Shown: positions 8,519 through 16,966 of the stretch, piece by piece
Layout: every line of letters begins with the position of its first letter
How positions within the stretch are numbered: the stretch's first letter is position 1
Assembly: GCA_036388475.1 (NCBI GenBank)
Contig: DASVRT010000086.1
Coordinates: forward strand, 10,108-74,107
Direction of reading: 5' to 3'
Length of the DNA stretch: 64,000 nt
Source: JALZHR01 sp036388475
GTDB lineage: Bacteria > Acidobacteriota > Blastocatellia > Pyrinomonadales > Pyrinomonadaceae
Notes under the pieces: generated by a model
Told to the model about the DNA's origin: nothing
Seen by the model: the letters and a program-made list of their open reading frames with translations, nothing else
Database searches by the model: none
Position numbers and translations under genes: made by a program

Positions 8519-11500
8519 CTACGGCTTGCCGTAATTCGGGAAAGCGCCTTTTGCCGGTTTGCGCTGCGGGTTTCTTTTGATTTCCGCGAGCGTTACTTCG
8601 ACGGCTTTTTCAAGCTGAACGTCTCGTCCGGCGCGCCACATTTTCGGGTCGAGGTCAACGTCGATGTCGGGCGCGACACCTTTGTTTTCGACGTCCAGCT
8701 CGCCCTGCGGATTTCTGAAAGCGACGCGCGGAGCTGTGACGCCGCCGCCGTCAATCAAAACCGGATACGTGTAAATTCCGACCAGCCCGCCCCAAGTGCG
8801 CTTGCCGACCAGCGGTCCGACCTTGTTCTGCCGGAACAGGAACGGCAGAAGGTCGCCGCCCGAGCTGGAATACTCGTTAATAATCATCGTCTTCGGTCCG
8901 AAAATGGAAGCGACGGGCGTGGCAAAGTCTTCGCCTTCGCGCGTTGACCAGTAATTCATCAGCGGGCGGCTCATATAACTAATCATATAATCAGCCGCGC
9001 TGCCGCCGCCGTTAAAACGCTCGTCAATCACCGCGCCTTCGCGGTCAATCTGCGCGAAATAGTAGCGGTTGAAATTCGTGTAGCCCGCCCCGCCCGTATT
9101 CGGCAGATAAACGTAAGCGATTTTCCCGCCGCTCAGCTCGTAAACCTTGCGGCGATTGCCTTCAATCCACGCCAGATTTCGCAAGCCGCCTTCGTTCGCC
9201 ACCGGCACGACCGTCACCTGCCGCGCGTCTCGTCCATCGGGATTTGCGCCGACCTTGATGATGATTTGTTTTCCGGCGGTTTGCTGGAAGAAGGAATAAA
9301 TATTGTCATTGGCGCGGACTTCACGACCGTTGACGGCGATTAAATACTCGCCTTCACGCACGTTGACGCCCGGTTGGGTAAGCGGCGCGATTAAGCCCGG
9401 ATTCCAGTTTTCGCCGTCGTAAATTTTGGCGAAGCGATAGCGCCCGTTTTCAATCGTGTAATCGGCGCCGAGCAAGCCGCCCGTGTAGCGCGTCGGCTGC
9501 GGGATGTCGCCGCCGCCCGAATTATGGTGTCCGACGGTTAAATTTCCGAGCATTTCCTGAAACAGGTAATTCAAATCGTTGCGCGTGGCGACGCTCTCCA
9601 GAAACGGTCGATAACGTTCTTCCATCAGCTTGATGTTGACGCCGTGAAACGTCGGGTCGTAGAAAAAGTCCCGCTGGATGCGCCACGCCTCGCGATACAT
9701 CTGCTGCCATTCGGCGCGCGGGTCGATGTAAACCTCCATCTCACCGACATTCAAAACGCCTTCGCCCGGCTTTAAAGGCTGAACGGTCGAAGCTATTGTA
9801 AAACGTCCGCCCGCTTGCCCGAACAACATTTTTTCGCCGTTTGCCGACACGTCAAACGCCGTCACGCCGTCGAGAATTTTTTCGGCGCGGCGCTTGTCCA
9901 TATCGAAACGATGAACCGTCAAACCGGCTTGCGGAGTCGCCGCCGTTCCCGAAGCCGGAATGGCTTCCGCCAGAAAAAACGTTCCGGCTCTGCCCGTGAC
10001 GATTGCCTGATAATTGCGCGCCGGCAGCGGCAGCGCGACGATGCGCTGGTTGATTTTGTCCAAATCAATCGTCACCACGACAGGCTCGGGTTTTGCGCCC
10101 GGCGCTCGCGGCGTCTGCGGTTTGGATTCTTCGATTTTTTCCTCGTCGCTTTCGGGTGAAAGCGGCGACGGGTCAGTCGCTTTCAAAACGACCGCGTAGA
10201 CGCTGCGCGTCGTCTGGAACGGGAAGCTCGACATATCGAGCCAGCCGGTCGTCGGACCGTTATCGGTGCTGGCGGTGAAATAAAGGTATTTGCCGTTTTT
10301 ATCAAAAGCGGCGTAACGCGCATCACTCAAGCCGTCCGTGACCTGCGCGGCTTTGGCGGTTTCCAGCGAATAAACGTGAACGGCGCAGAGACGATTTTTC
10401 AATTGTTTCGTGTAAACAATCCAACGGCTATCGGGCGACCAGTTCGGGTCGAGCACGGGAAACGGATTTTCATAAGTGTTCGTGTCGACCTTGACGATTG
10501 TTCCCTTTTCGATGTCCAGATAAAGGACGTTCAGACGCTTGTCGGTAAACAAAATCTTTTTGCTGTCGGGCGAAAACCGCGGCGAATAAAAATAAGAAGA
10601 CGGATTGCCGAGACTGATTTTTTTCACGTCGCCCATTCCCGTCTGGTCGCGCAGATGCAGAGCGTATTCGCCGCCCTCGTCAGAAAAATACGCAATCCAC
10701 CTGCCGTCGGGCGACCACGCCGGGTCGCGTTCGGCGACGCCCGAAGTGTTCGTCAGATTGCGCGCGTTTCCTTTCTCGACCGGAACGCTCAGGATTTCGC
10801 CGCGCGCTTCGAAAACCGCGCGCATGCCCGAAGGCGAAATGGCGACGTTCTGGACGCGCTGCGCGACTCTTTCGTAACGCGCGCGAACCTGCGGCAAGTC
10901 GCCGCTCAGCGCGATATTGACTTTATTTGTTTTGCCGGACGACGGCTCGTAAACGTTTATCGAACCGAATTGCTCGTAAACGACTCCGTCCGCGCCCGCC
11001 GAAAACGTTTTCAAATCAAGCCCGGTATTATTAACCGCCGGCGCTACTTTTTTCGTCTTCGTGTCGTAGGAATAAAGCGAAACGCTGCGCCCGTTGCGGT
11101 CGGAGAGAAAATAAACACGGTCGCCGACCCATTGCGGCGTAAAGTCATTGGAATTCGGATGCGGGATTTCTTCGACGCTCGAATCCGACAGGCTGCCAAT
11201 CCAGATTTTCGTCGTGCGCCCGCCGCGATACATTTTCCATTGCTGAAAAGCCGCGCCGAGCGGCATATAAGCGATGCGCGAGCCGTCCGGTGAAAACGAA
11301 GCGACGCCGCCCGCCATCGGAAACGGCAGTTCGGTCGGCAAGCCTTCGCCCGTCACGGGCATCGTATACATTTTCGGCAGCGGCATTCCGGCGGCGCGCC
11401 CCGAAAGAAAAACGACGCGGCTGCCGTCCGGCGTCCAGCCGACGACGCTGTCCGCGCCCGGATGATAAGTGATGCGTTTCGGCTCGCCGCCCGTCGCCGG

Positions 11501-11779
11501 AATGACGAAAGCGTCGATGTTTCCGTCGTATTCGCCGGTGAAAGCAATCCAGCTGCCGTCGGGCGAAAAATACGGATTCGATTCATTGCCCGTGCCGCTC
11601 GTCAGGCGTTCGGCACTGCCGCCGCCGCGCGCGACTTTCCATAAATCGCCGCCGTAGACGAAAACGATATCGGTTTTGTTCATCGTCGGCTGGCGAAACA
11701 ACATCGGTTTATCGCCCTGCGCAAATACTGCGGTTGAGGCGACGAGTAAAATTAAAATAATTAAGACGATTTTTTTCAT
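8519..11779 (-). CDS. Tricorn-like S41 protease with WD40-like beta-propeller and PDZ domain (copy 1)
   Basis: Exported peptidase of 1086 residues. A signal peptide (M-K-K-I-V-L-I-I-L-I-L-L to A-Q-G) is followed by PD40-type propeller blades with repeated S-P-D-G-S/R-W-I-A-[FY] motifs (about 30-480). A charged linker leads to the tricorn core region (about 690-800), a PDZ-like segment (V-R-E-G-E-Y-L-I-A-V-N-G) and a C-terminal S41 domain. The catalytic Ser is in I-I-N-E-Y-S-S-S-G-G-D near residue 970. The signal peptide means it acts outside the cytoplasm, unlike archaeal tricorn. Its paralogue lies immediately upstream on the same strand. Confidence 0.92.
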   Translation of the reverse strand: MKKIVLIILILLVASTAVFAQGDKPMLFRQPTMNKTDIVFVYGGDLWKVARGGGSAERLTSGTGNESNPYFSPDGSWIAFTGEYDGNIDAFVIPATGGEPKRITYHPGADSVVGWTPDGSRVVFLSGRAAGMPLPKMYTMPVTGEGLPTELPFPMAGGVASFSPDGSRIAYMPLGAAFQQWKMYRGGRTTKIWIGSLSDSSVEEIPHPNSNDFTPQWVGDRVYFLSDRNGRSVSLYSYDTKTKKVAPAVNNTGLDLKTFSAGADGVVYEQFGSINVYEPSSGKTNKVNIALSGDLPQVRARYERVAQRVQNVAISPSGMRAVFEARGEILSVPVEKGNARNLTNTSGVAERDPAWSPDGRWIAYFSDEGGEYALHLRDQTGMGDVKKISLGNPSSYFYSPRFSPDSKKILFTDKRLNVLYLDIEKGTIVKVDTNTYENPFPVLDPNWSPDSRWIVYTKQLKNRLCAVHVYSLETAKAAQVTDGLSDARYAAFDKNGKYLYFTASTDNGPTTGWLDMSSFPFQTTRSVYAVVLKATDPSPLSPESDEEKIEESKPQTPRAPGAKPEPVVVTIDLDKINQRIVALPLPARNYQAIVTGRAGTFFLAEAIPASGTAATPQAGLTVHRFDMDKRRAEKILDGVTAFDVSANGEKMLFGQAGGRFTIASTVQPLKPGEGVLNVGEMEVYIDPRAEWQQMYREAWRIQRDFFYDPTFHGVNIKLMEERYRPFLESVATRNDLNYLFQEMLGNLTVGHHNSGGGDIPQPTRYTGGLLGADYTIENGRYRFAKIYDGENWNPGLIAPLTQPGVNVREGEYLIAVNGREVRANDNIYSFFQQTAGKQIIIKVGANPDGRDARQVTVVPVANEGGLRNLAWIEGNRRKVYELSGGKIAYVYLPNTGGAGYTNFNRYYFAQIDREGAVIDERFNGGGSAADYMISYMSRPLMNYWSTREGEDFATPVASIFGPKTMIINEYSSSGGDLLPFLFRQNKVGPLVGKRTWGGLVGIYTYPVLIDGGGVTAPRVAFRNPQGELDVENKGVAPDIDVDLDPKMWRAGRDVQLEKAVEVTLAEIKRNPQRKPAKGAFPNYGKP

Positions 11780-11799
11780 TATCTCTCCTGTTAATTACA

Positions 11800-11829
11800 G
11801 TCAGAACCGCCTGTGGGAGCGAGCGGTTT
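11800..11829. repeat. REP-like element, TCAGAACCGCC...GCGGTT type
   Basis: The stretch GTCAGAACCGCCTGTGGGAG followed by CGAGCGGTT resembles the hairpin at 23704-23737, which begins with the same GTCAGAACCGCC. Two copies in one window suggest a dispersed small palindromic repeat. Confidence 0.5.
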
Positions 11830-11831
11830 TT

Positions 11832-11908
11832 GAAAGGCTGAAGGCGAAAGGCGAAAGGCAAAAGTAAAAAAGAATTTATCCTTTCGCCTTTTGCCTTCAG
11901 CCTTTCAA
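11832..11908. repeat. AAAGGC-word inverted repeat between the two tricorn-like genes
   Basis: GAAAGGCTGAAGGCGAAAGG with further AAAGGC words is mirrored by CCTTTCGCCTTTTGCCTTCA and GCCTTTC. The hairpin directly follows the stop of the upstream paralogue (read on the minus strand) and precedes the downstream one, so it may terminate or separate expression of the two. Confidence 0.8.
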
Positions 11909-14900
11909 TTACGGTTTGCCCAAGCCTGAATCTTTGTGCAAATCGGGATATGCCGGTCGCTTGTATTCTTTCGGCGGATTTTTCTGTAATTCCGCCATCA
12001 GATATTCGACCGCTTTTTCGAGTTGCGGGTCGCGTCCGGCGCGCCACAGTGCCGGGTCGTATTCGACCTCGATGTCGGGCGCGACGCCGACGTTTTCGAC
12101 TTCCCACTCGCCGCTGAGCCCGTAAACTGCGCCGTTCGGCGCGCGGATGCTGCCGCCGTCCATCAGCGTCTGGATTCCCGAAGCGCGAACCAAGCCGCCC
12201 CAGGTGCGCTTGCCGATAAGCGGACCGACTTTCAGTTTTTTGAAAAACCACGGCATCGCGTCGCCGCCCGAACCGGCAAGCTCGTTGATAAGCATCGCTT
12301 TCGGTCCGTAAATCGCGCCCGCCGGAACGTTCCAGTCTTTGCCGTCGCGGAAAGCGATTTTGGCAAGCTGCTGGCGATTCAGATATTCGACGACGTAATC
12401 AGCCAGCAAGCCGCCGCCGTTAAAGCGCTCGTCAATGACCGCGCCCGCTTTATTCGTCTGCGCGAAAAAGTATCGGTTAAAGCTCGTGTAGCCGGGACCG
12501 CCGGTGTTCGGAATGTAAACATAGGCGAGCTTGCCGCCGCTCAATCTATCGACCGTGCGCCGGTTGTCTTCAATCCACGCCAGATTTCGCAAGCCGCCTT
12601 CGCTCGCCGTCGGCACGACCGTCACCTCGCGCGCGCCTTTTCCGTCGGGACTTGCGCCGACCCTGATGACGATTTGCTTATTCGCCGTGCTTTCAAAAAA
12701 TTGATAGACGTTATCCGTCGCTTTGACTTCCCTGCCGTTGACGGCTAATAAATATTCGCCCTGACGGACGTTGACGCCCGGCGCGGTCAAAGGCGCGCGA
12801 AGCTGCGGATTCCAGTTTTCGCCGTTGTAAACGCGATTGAAGCGATAACGCCCGTTTTCGATTTTATAATCCGCGCCGAGCAAGCCGACCGGCACGAAAT
12901 TCGGTCGCTGCTGGTCGCCGCCGCCGATAAACATATGCCCGACGCCGATTTGGTTCAGCATCTCGCGGAAAAGATAATTCAAATCGTCGCGATGCACGAC
13001 CGCTTCGACATACGGCGCGTATAATTTTTTCGCTTTTTCGATGTCCAGCCCGTGCGTGTTCGGGTCGTAAAAGAAATCGCGCTCGCCGCGCCAGATTTCG
13101 TTGAACATCTGCCGCCATTCGACGCGCGGGTCAACGTAAACTTCCATCTCGGTCGTTTTAACAATTCCTTCGCCCGGTCGCGTCGGCAGCGTCGTCGAAA
13201 CCAGATTCCACGCCGGACCTTGCTGGTAGAGCATTTTTTCGCCGTTTGCCGAGATGTCGAAGCCGCCGATGCCGGTTTTCACTTCCTCGAATTTGCGTTT
13301 TTCCAAATCGAATTTATGCAGCGTCATACCGAAAGGACCGGTCGGCGGCGCTTGCGGAATTTCCGTGACATACAAAATTCCCGCTTTGCCTGCGTAAAGC
13401 CCGTTATAATTGCGCGCCGGAATCTGCGTGACGGAAATCACGCGCTGGTCGATGCCTTCCAAATCGACGCGTGTCGGTTCGGGCGGTTTCGGCGGCGCAG
13501 GTTTCGGCTGCTGCTCGGCAGGCGTCGGGCTTGGACTTGGCGTCGGATTTTCCGCCGGCGTGGCGCCCGGCGTCGCGGAAGGCGCGGGCGAAGGCGTCAC
13601 CGTCGGCACGACGACCGGCGGCTCGTCTTTCTTTTCCGGCTGGATTTTTTCCTCGTCGCTTTCCGGCGCGAGCGGCGACGAAATATCGTTGCGCAGAACG
13701 ATGGCGTAAACGCTGCGCGAAGTTTGATGGGCGATGCCTGAAAGGTCGGCGAAGCTTATCGTCGGACCGATGTTGGTGCTCGCCGTAAAAAAGACGTATT
13801 TTCCGCTTTTGTCGAAAACGATGTGGCGCGCGTCGCCCAAGCCGTCGGTGATTTGATTCCGCTGATTTTTGTCCAGCGAATACAAATAAACGGCGCGCAG
13901 GCGATTGTCCAGTTGTTTGACGTATGTCAGCCAACGGCTGTCCGGCGACCACGAAGGCTCTAAAACGTCGTCCAAATCGGCAAAAGTGTTGTTATCGACT
14001 TTGACGTTCGTTCCCTTTTCGACATCGACATACCAGAGACTCACGTCGTGTCGGTTATAAGCGATTTTCTTGCTGTCCGGCGACCAGACGGGCGATGAGA
14101 AAAATCCCGTCGCCCCGTCGCCCAGAGCAATTTTTTTCACCTCGCCCATTCCGGTCTGGTCGCGCAGATGAAGCATATATTCGCCGGATTCGTCCGAGAA
14201 ATAAGCAATCCACTTGCCGTCGGGCGACCACGCCGGGTCGCGCTCCATTACGCTTGTCGTGTTCGTCAGATTGCGCGGGTCGCCTTTATCGGCGGGCGCG
14301 GAAATAATCTCGCCGCGCGATTCGAAAACGGCGCGGATGCCGGTCGGCGAAAGCGCGACGTTTGCAATCCGACCGCCGACTTTTTCATAGCGCGGGCGCA
14401 CGCCGGGAAAATCTCCCGCGACGCGGATGTTTACTTTTTTCGGAGTTTTCGAGCCGGCGTCGAGCGTGTAAATCGTGCCGAATTGTTCGTAAACAATCGT
14501 GTCGCCGTTTGCCGAAGCGTATTTTATATCCAGCCCTTTATTTTCGACGACCTGTTCGACACGCTTCGATTTCGTGTCGAACGAGAAAAGCGAAACAACG
14601 CCGCCCGTGCGGTCGGACAGAAAATAAATTTTATTGCCGAGCCACATCGGGCATTTGTCGTTAGAGTTTACGCGCGGCACTTTTTCGATGGTCGAATCCG
14701 AAAGCCTGGCAATCCAAATCGGCTGCGTCTGCCCGCCTTTATAGCGTTTCCAATCGCTCTGCCACTGCGAAAGCGGCTCGTAGGCGACGTAGTTTCCGTC
14801 GGGCGAAAGCCAGCCGCGGTCAGCCATCGGCAGCGGCACGGCGGACGGCAAACCGCCGCCGTCAACCGGAAAAGTGTAGAGCCGCGAAGCGCCGGAACTG

Positions 14901-15289
14901 CTGTCGCGCGTCGAAGCGAATAAAACGCTTCCGCCGTCGGGCGTCCAGCCGGAAACTTCGTCGACCGAAGGGTGAAACGTCAGGCGTTTCGGCACGCCGC
15001 CCGCCGCCGGAACGATATAGACATCGGCGTTTCCGTCGTATTCGCCGGTAAAAGCAATCCGGCTGCCGTCGGGCGAAAAATATGGATTTGTTTCGATGCC
15101 GATGCCCGCCGTCAACCGGCGCGCGTCGCCGCCCGCGCGCGGCACAATCCACAAATCGCCGCCGTATGAAAAAACGATGTCGGTACGGCTGACGGTCGGC
15201 TGGCGAAACAGCGTCGTCTGGCTCGTTTGCGCAAAAGACGAAACGAAAGCAGCCAGTAAAACTAAAATGCTCGGGATGATTTTTTTCAC
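11909..15289 (-). CDS. Tricorn-like S41 protease with WD40-like beta-propeller and PDZ domain (copy 2)
   Basis: Paralogue of the downstream gene with the same order: signal peptide ending near S-F-A-Q, propeller (about 30-500), linker, tricorn core, PDZ-like segment (V-R-Q-G-E-Y-L-L-A-V-N-G) and S41 domain. The catalytic Ser region is I-N-E-L-A-G-S-G-G-D. The linker (about residues 555-610) is an expanded Pro/Thr/Ser-rich stretch (T-P-S-P-A-P-S-A-T-P) absent from copy 1. At 1126 residues it is slightly longer. Likely periplasmic oligopeptidase. The duplication plus S46 peptidase suggests strong reliance on peptide degradation (inference). Confidence 0.92.
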   Translation of the reverse strand: MKKIIPSILVLLAAFVSSFAQTSQTTLFRQPTVSRTDIVFSYGGDLWIVPRAGGDARRLTAGIGIETNPYFSPDGSRIAFTGEYDGNADVYIVPAAGGVPKRLTFHPSVDEVSGWTPDGGSVLFASTRDSSSGASRLYTFPVDGGGLPSAVPLPMADRGWLSPDGNYVAYEPLSQWQSDWKRYKGGQTQPIWIARLSDSTIEKVPRVNSNDKCPMWLGNKIYFLSDRTGGVVSLFSFDTKSKRVEQVVENKGLDIKYASANGDTIVYEQFGTIYTLDAGSKTPKKVNIRVAGDFPGVRPRYEKVGGRIANVALSPTGIRAVFESRGEIISAPADKGDPRNLTNTTSVMERDPAWSPDGKWIAYFSDESGEYMLHLRDQTGMGEVKKIALGDGATGFFSSPVWSPDSKKIAYNRHDVSLWYVDVEKGTNVKVDNNTFADLDDVLEPSWSPDSRWLTYVKQLDNRLRAVYLYSLDKNQRNQITDGLGDARHIVFDKSGKYVFFTASTNIGPTISFADLSGIAHQTSRSVYAIVLRNDISSPLAPESDEEKIQPEKKDEPPVVVPTVTPSPAPSATPGATPAENPTPSPSPTPAEQQPKPAPPKPPEPTRVDLEGIDQRVISVTQIPARNYNGLYAGKAGILYVTEIPQAPPTGPFGMTLHKFDLEKRKFEEVKTGIGGFDISANGEKMLYQQGPAWNLVSTTLPTRPGEGIVKTTEMEVYVDPRVEWRQMFNEIWRGERDFFYDPNTHGLDIEKAKKLYAPYVEAVVHRDDLNYLFREMLNQIGVGHMFIGGGDQQRPNFVPVGLLGADYKIENGRYRFNRVYNGENWNPQLRAPLTAPGVNVRQGEYLLAVNGREVKATDNVYQFFESTANKQIVIRVGASPDGKGAREVTVVPTASEGGLRNLAWIEDNRRTVDRLSGGKLAYVYIPNTGGPGYTSFNRYFFAQTNKAGAVIDERFNGGGLLADYVVEYLNRQQLAKIAFRDGKDWNVPAGAIYGPKAMLINELAGSGGDAMPWFFKKLKVGPLIGKRTWGGLVRASGIQTLMDGGSIRAPNGAVYGLSGEWEVENVGVAPDIEVEYDPALWRAGRDPQLEKAVEYLMAELQKNPPKEYKRPAYPDLHKDSGLGKP

Positions 15290-16061
15290 TTCGATTTTCT
15301 CCGGTAATTACACTTTTCGATAAAATTTTTGCCTGCGAGCCGCAATCCGCCCGTTGGTCTTACGGCAGATTGCTTAGCGGTCGCTCTGATTGTTTGTTCT
15401 TCTAGTTAGTTTGGATAAGCAGAATGCCTGCACAGTTTCGGCAGATAACTTCAACTCTTGAAGACCCTGATTTTTAATACTTTTTTTGAGTTTTTGAAAA
15501 TGTTCAAATTTCCCAATCTGCCACGTCAGATTTAACCTTAACTTCCGGCAATCACCGACGAATTTATTATTGACCGAACTAGATACGCATAGATTTAGGA
15601 AAAGTTATACCTAAAGATAAATTTTCAAGCAAGAAAATTTTTCACCAGACGAAAAAAATTAGACGAAGCGGTAAATTCGTCTCAGGCAAATTTAATAAAT
15701 TAAAGCGGCTGCTCGCCGGAATCGCCCTTTCTCGTTTGCTCAAAAATTCGAGCGTCAGCTTTTGTTTCGTTATAAATTCAAGCTCAATTCTGCGATTGTT
15801 TCGCAAAGATATAAGGCTCTAAATCCATCTGCGCTTTGCCGCTCGTCGTGTTTTTAAAAACCACGTGGTGCGCTTCATTCACTCGTTTCCTCGCCGATAA
15901 ACTCATTTCGTCCGCTTCAACACTCGCACTATAAGTAAAAAATAAAATAAAAGCCTATGTAATCACCCGTTCGGGTAAGTTTTAAAAGCGGTAAACGGTA
16001 AGTATCGTTTCTTTCATCTACCGTTTACCGCTTACCGCTTTTGACGCGTTTCCGCTTTTAT
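15290..16061. other. Long non-coding stretch upstream of tricorn-like copy 2
   Basis: I see no convincing protein or RNA gene here. It is A+T-richer than its surroundings. Notable pieces are AGACGAA...TTCGTCT (15661-15682), ACCCGTTCGGGTA (15965-15977, nearly symmetric) and a GGTAAACGGTA...TACCGTTTACCGCTTACCGC inverted repeat (15986-16044). The promoter of the tricorn-like gene should lie near 15290-15400. Confidence 0.6.
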
Positions 16062-16096
16062 GAAAAAAAAGAAGCGGCAAGTAAAAAACTCGCCGC
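16062..16096 (-). terminator. Rho-independent terminator of response regulator gene
   Basis: Read on the minus strand, GCGGCGAGT pairs with ACTTGCCGC around a T-rich loop and is followed by TTCTTTTTTTT. It lies about 30 bases after the stop of the NarL-type regulator. Confidence 0.75.
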
Positions 16097-16123
16097 CGCT
16101 CGACTTCCCTTTGTTCGTTTAAC

Positions 16124-16792
16124 TTATTCCACGATTCTTTCGCGCAGGGCTTTCGCCACGGCTTCGGATTTTGAATGCACCTGTAGTTTTTCGTAGATTC
16201 GCTTGATGTAAAATTTCACCGTGTTGATGCTGTTTTTGGTTTCTTTGGCGGCGGTGTTGTAGTTGTGACCTTCGACCAGAAGCTTTAAAAGCCTGGTTTC
16301 GTGCGGCGTCAAATCGTAATCGACGCGCTCCGGCGGGCGAATCTCGCGAAACAATCGCAAAACGCGCGACGCCACTTCCGGCGACATCGGCGAGCCGCCG
16401 TCAACGGCTTCGCGCAAGGATTCCAGCAATTTCGCGGGCGGCGTTCTTTTTAATAAATAACCGCTCGCGCCCGCGCACAAAGCGTCGAAAATCCGCTCGT
16501 CGTCGTCGTAAATCGTCAGCATCAAAATCGTCATTTCCGGGTAACGCTCTTTCAAAATCCTGATGCCTTCGATGCCGCTCATCCCGGGCAAGCCGATGTC
16601 GGACAAAACCACGTCCGGCATATTCGATTTAATGCGATACAGCGCCTCCTCCATCGAGTTATAACTGCCCGCGCATTCGAAACCCGGCGTAAAATTTAAA
16701 AGCGACGCCAGACCTTCGCGGATTCTGTGCTGGTCTTCGACAATCGCGGTTTTGATTGGTTTGTCCTGCGCTGCGTTTTCATTAATCATCAT
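16124..16792 (-). CDS. NarL/FixJ-type response regulator
   Basis: Two-component regulator of 222 residues. The receiver domain (about 13-130) has acidic pocket Glu19/Asp20, phosphoacceptor Asp65 in L-S-D-I-G-L-P-G-M-S-G, Thr93 and Lys115. The C-terminal LuxR-type helix-turn-helix (about 155-220) includes L-T-P-H-E-T-R-L-L and N-T-V-K-F-Y-I-K-R-I-Y-E-K-L. It lies 155 bases downstream of the propeller sensor kinase on the same strand, so that kinase is the probable partner. The intervening hairpin may weaken its expression relative to the kinase. Confidence 0.93.
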   Translation of the reverse strand: MMINENAAQDKPIKTAIVEDQHRIREGLASLLNFTPGFECAGSYNSMEEALYRIKSNMPDVVLSDIGLPGMSGIEGIRILKERYPEMTILMLTIYDDDERIFDALCAGASGYLLKRTPPAKLLESLREAVDGGSPMSPEVASRVLRLFREIRPPERVDYDLTPHETRLLKLLVEGHNYNTAAKETKNSINTVKFYIKRIYEKLQVHSKSEAVAKALRERIVE

Positions 16793-16853
16793 TTTTCTTT
16801 CCCGTCAATCGCTTCACACTTCCGATTTTATGCCTGCTATCAACGCCTGTCAC

Positions 16854-16867
16854 TACCTTAACGGGTA
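16854..16867. promoter_or_regulatory. Possible TACC-N6-GGTA regulator-binding dyad
   Basis: TACCTTAACGGGTA lies about 60 bases upstream of the response regulator start. Its reverse complement shares ACCCGTT and GGTA with the site at 15965. Candidate binding site only. Confidence 0.3.
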
Positions 16868-16966
16868 AGGAGTGAGGAAGTCGGGGAGAGGACGAGTCAG
16901 GGAGAAGATTGAGCAATTCAAATGTTTTCTCTTTCTCCCCGACTCCCTCACTCCCCAATTCCCCCA
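16868..16966. repeat. Inverted repeat between sensor kinase and response regulator
   Basis: GGAGTGAGGAAGTCGGGGAG is mirrored by CTCCCCGACTCCCTCACTCC, with a loop of about 50 bases. It overlaps the 3' end of the sensor kinase gene and sits in front of the regulator gene. Confidence 0.75.

Noticed and set aside
10376..11293. Long plus-strand ORF of 305 codons
   Set aside because: It is a shadow of the tricorn-like gene on the other strand, with Arg-rich composition and no recognisable domain.
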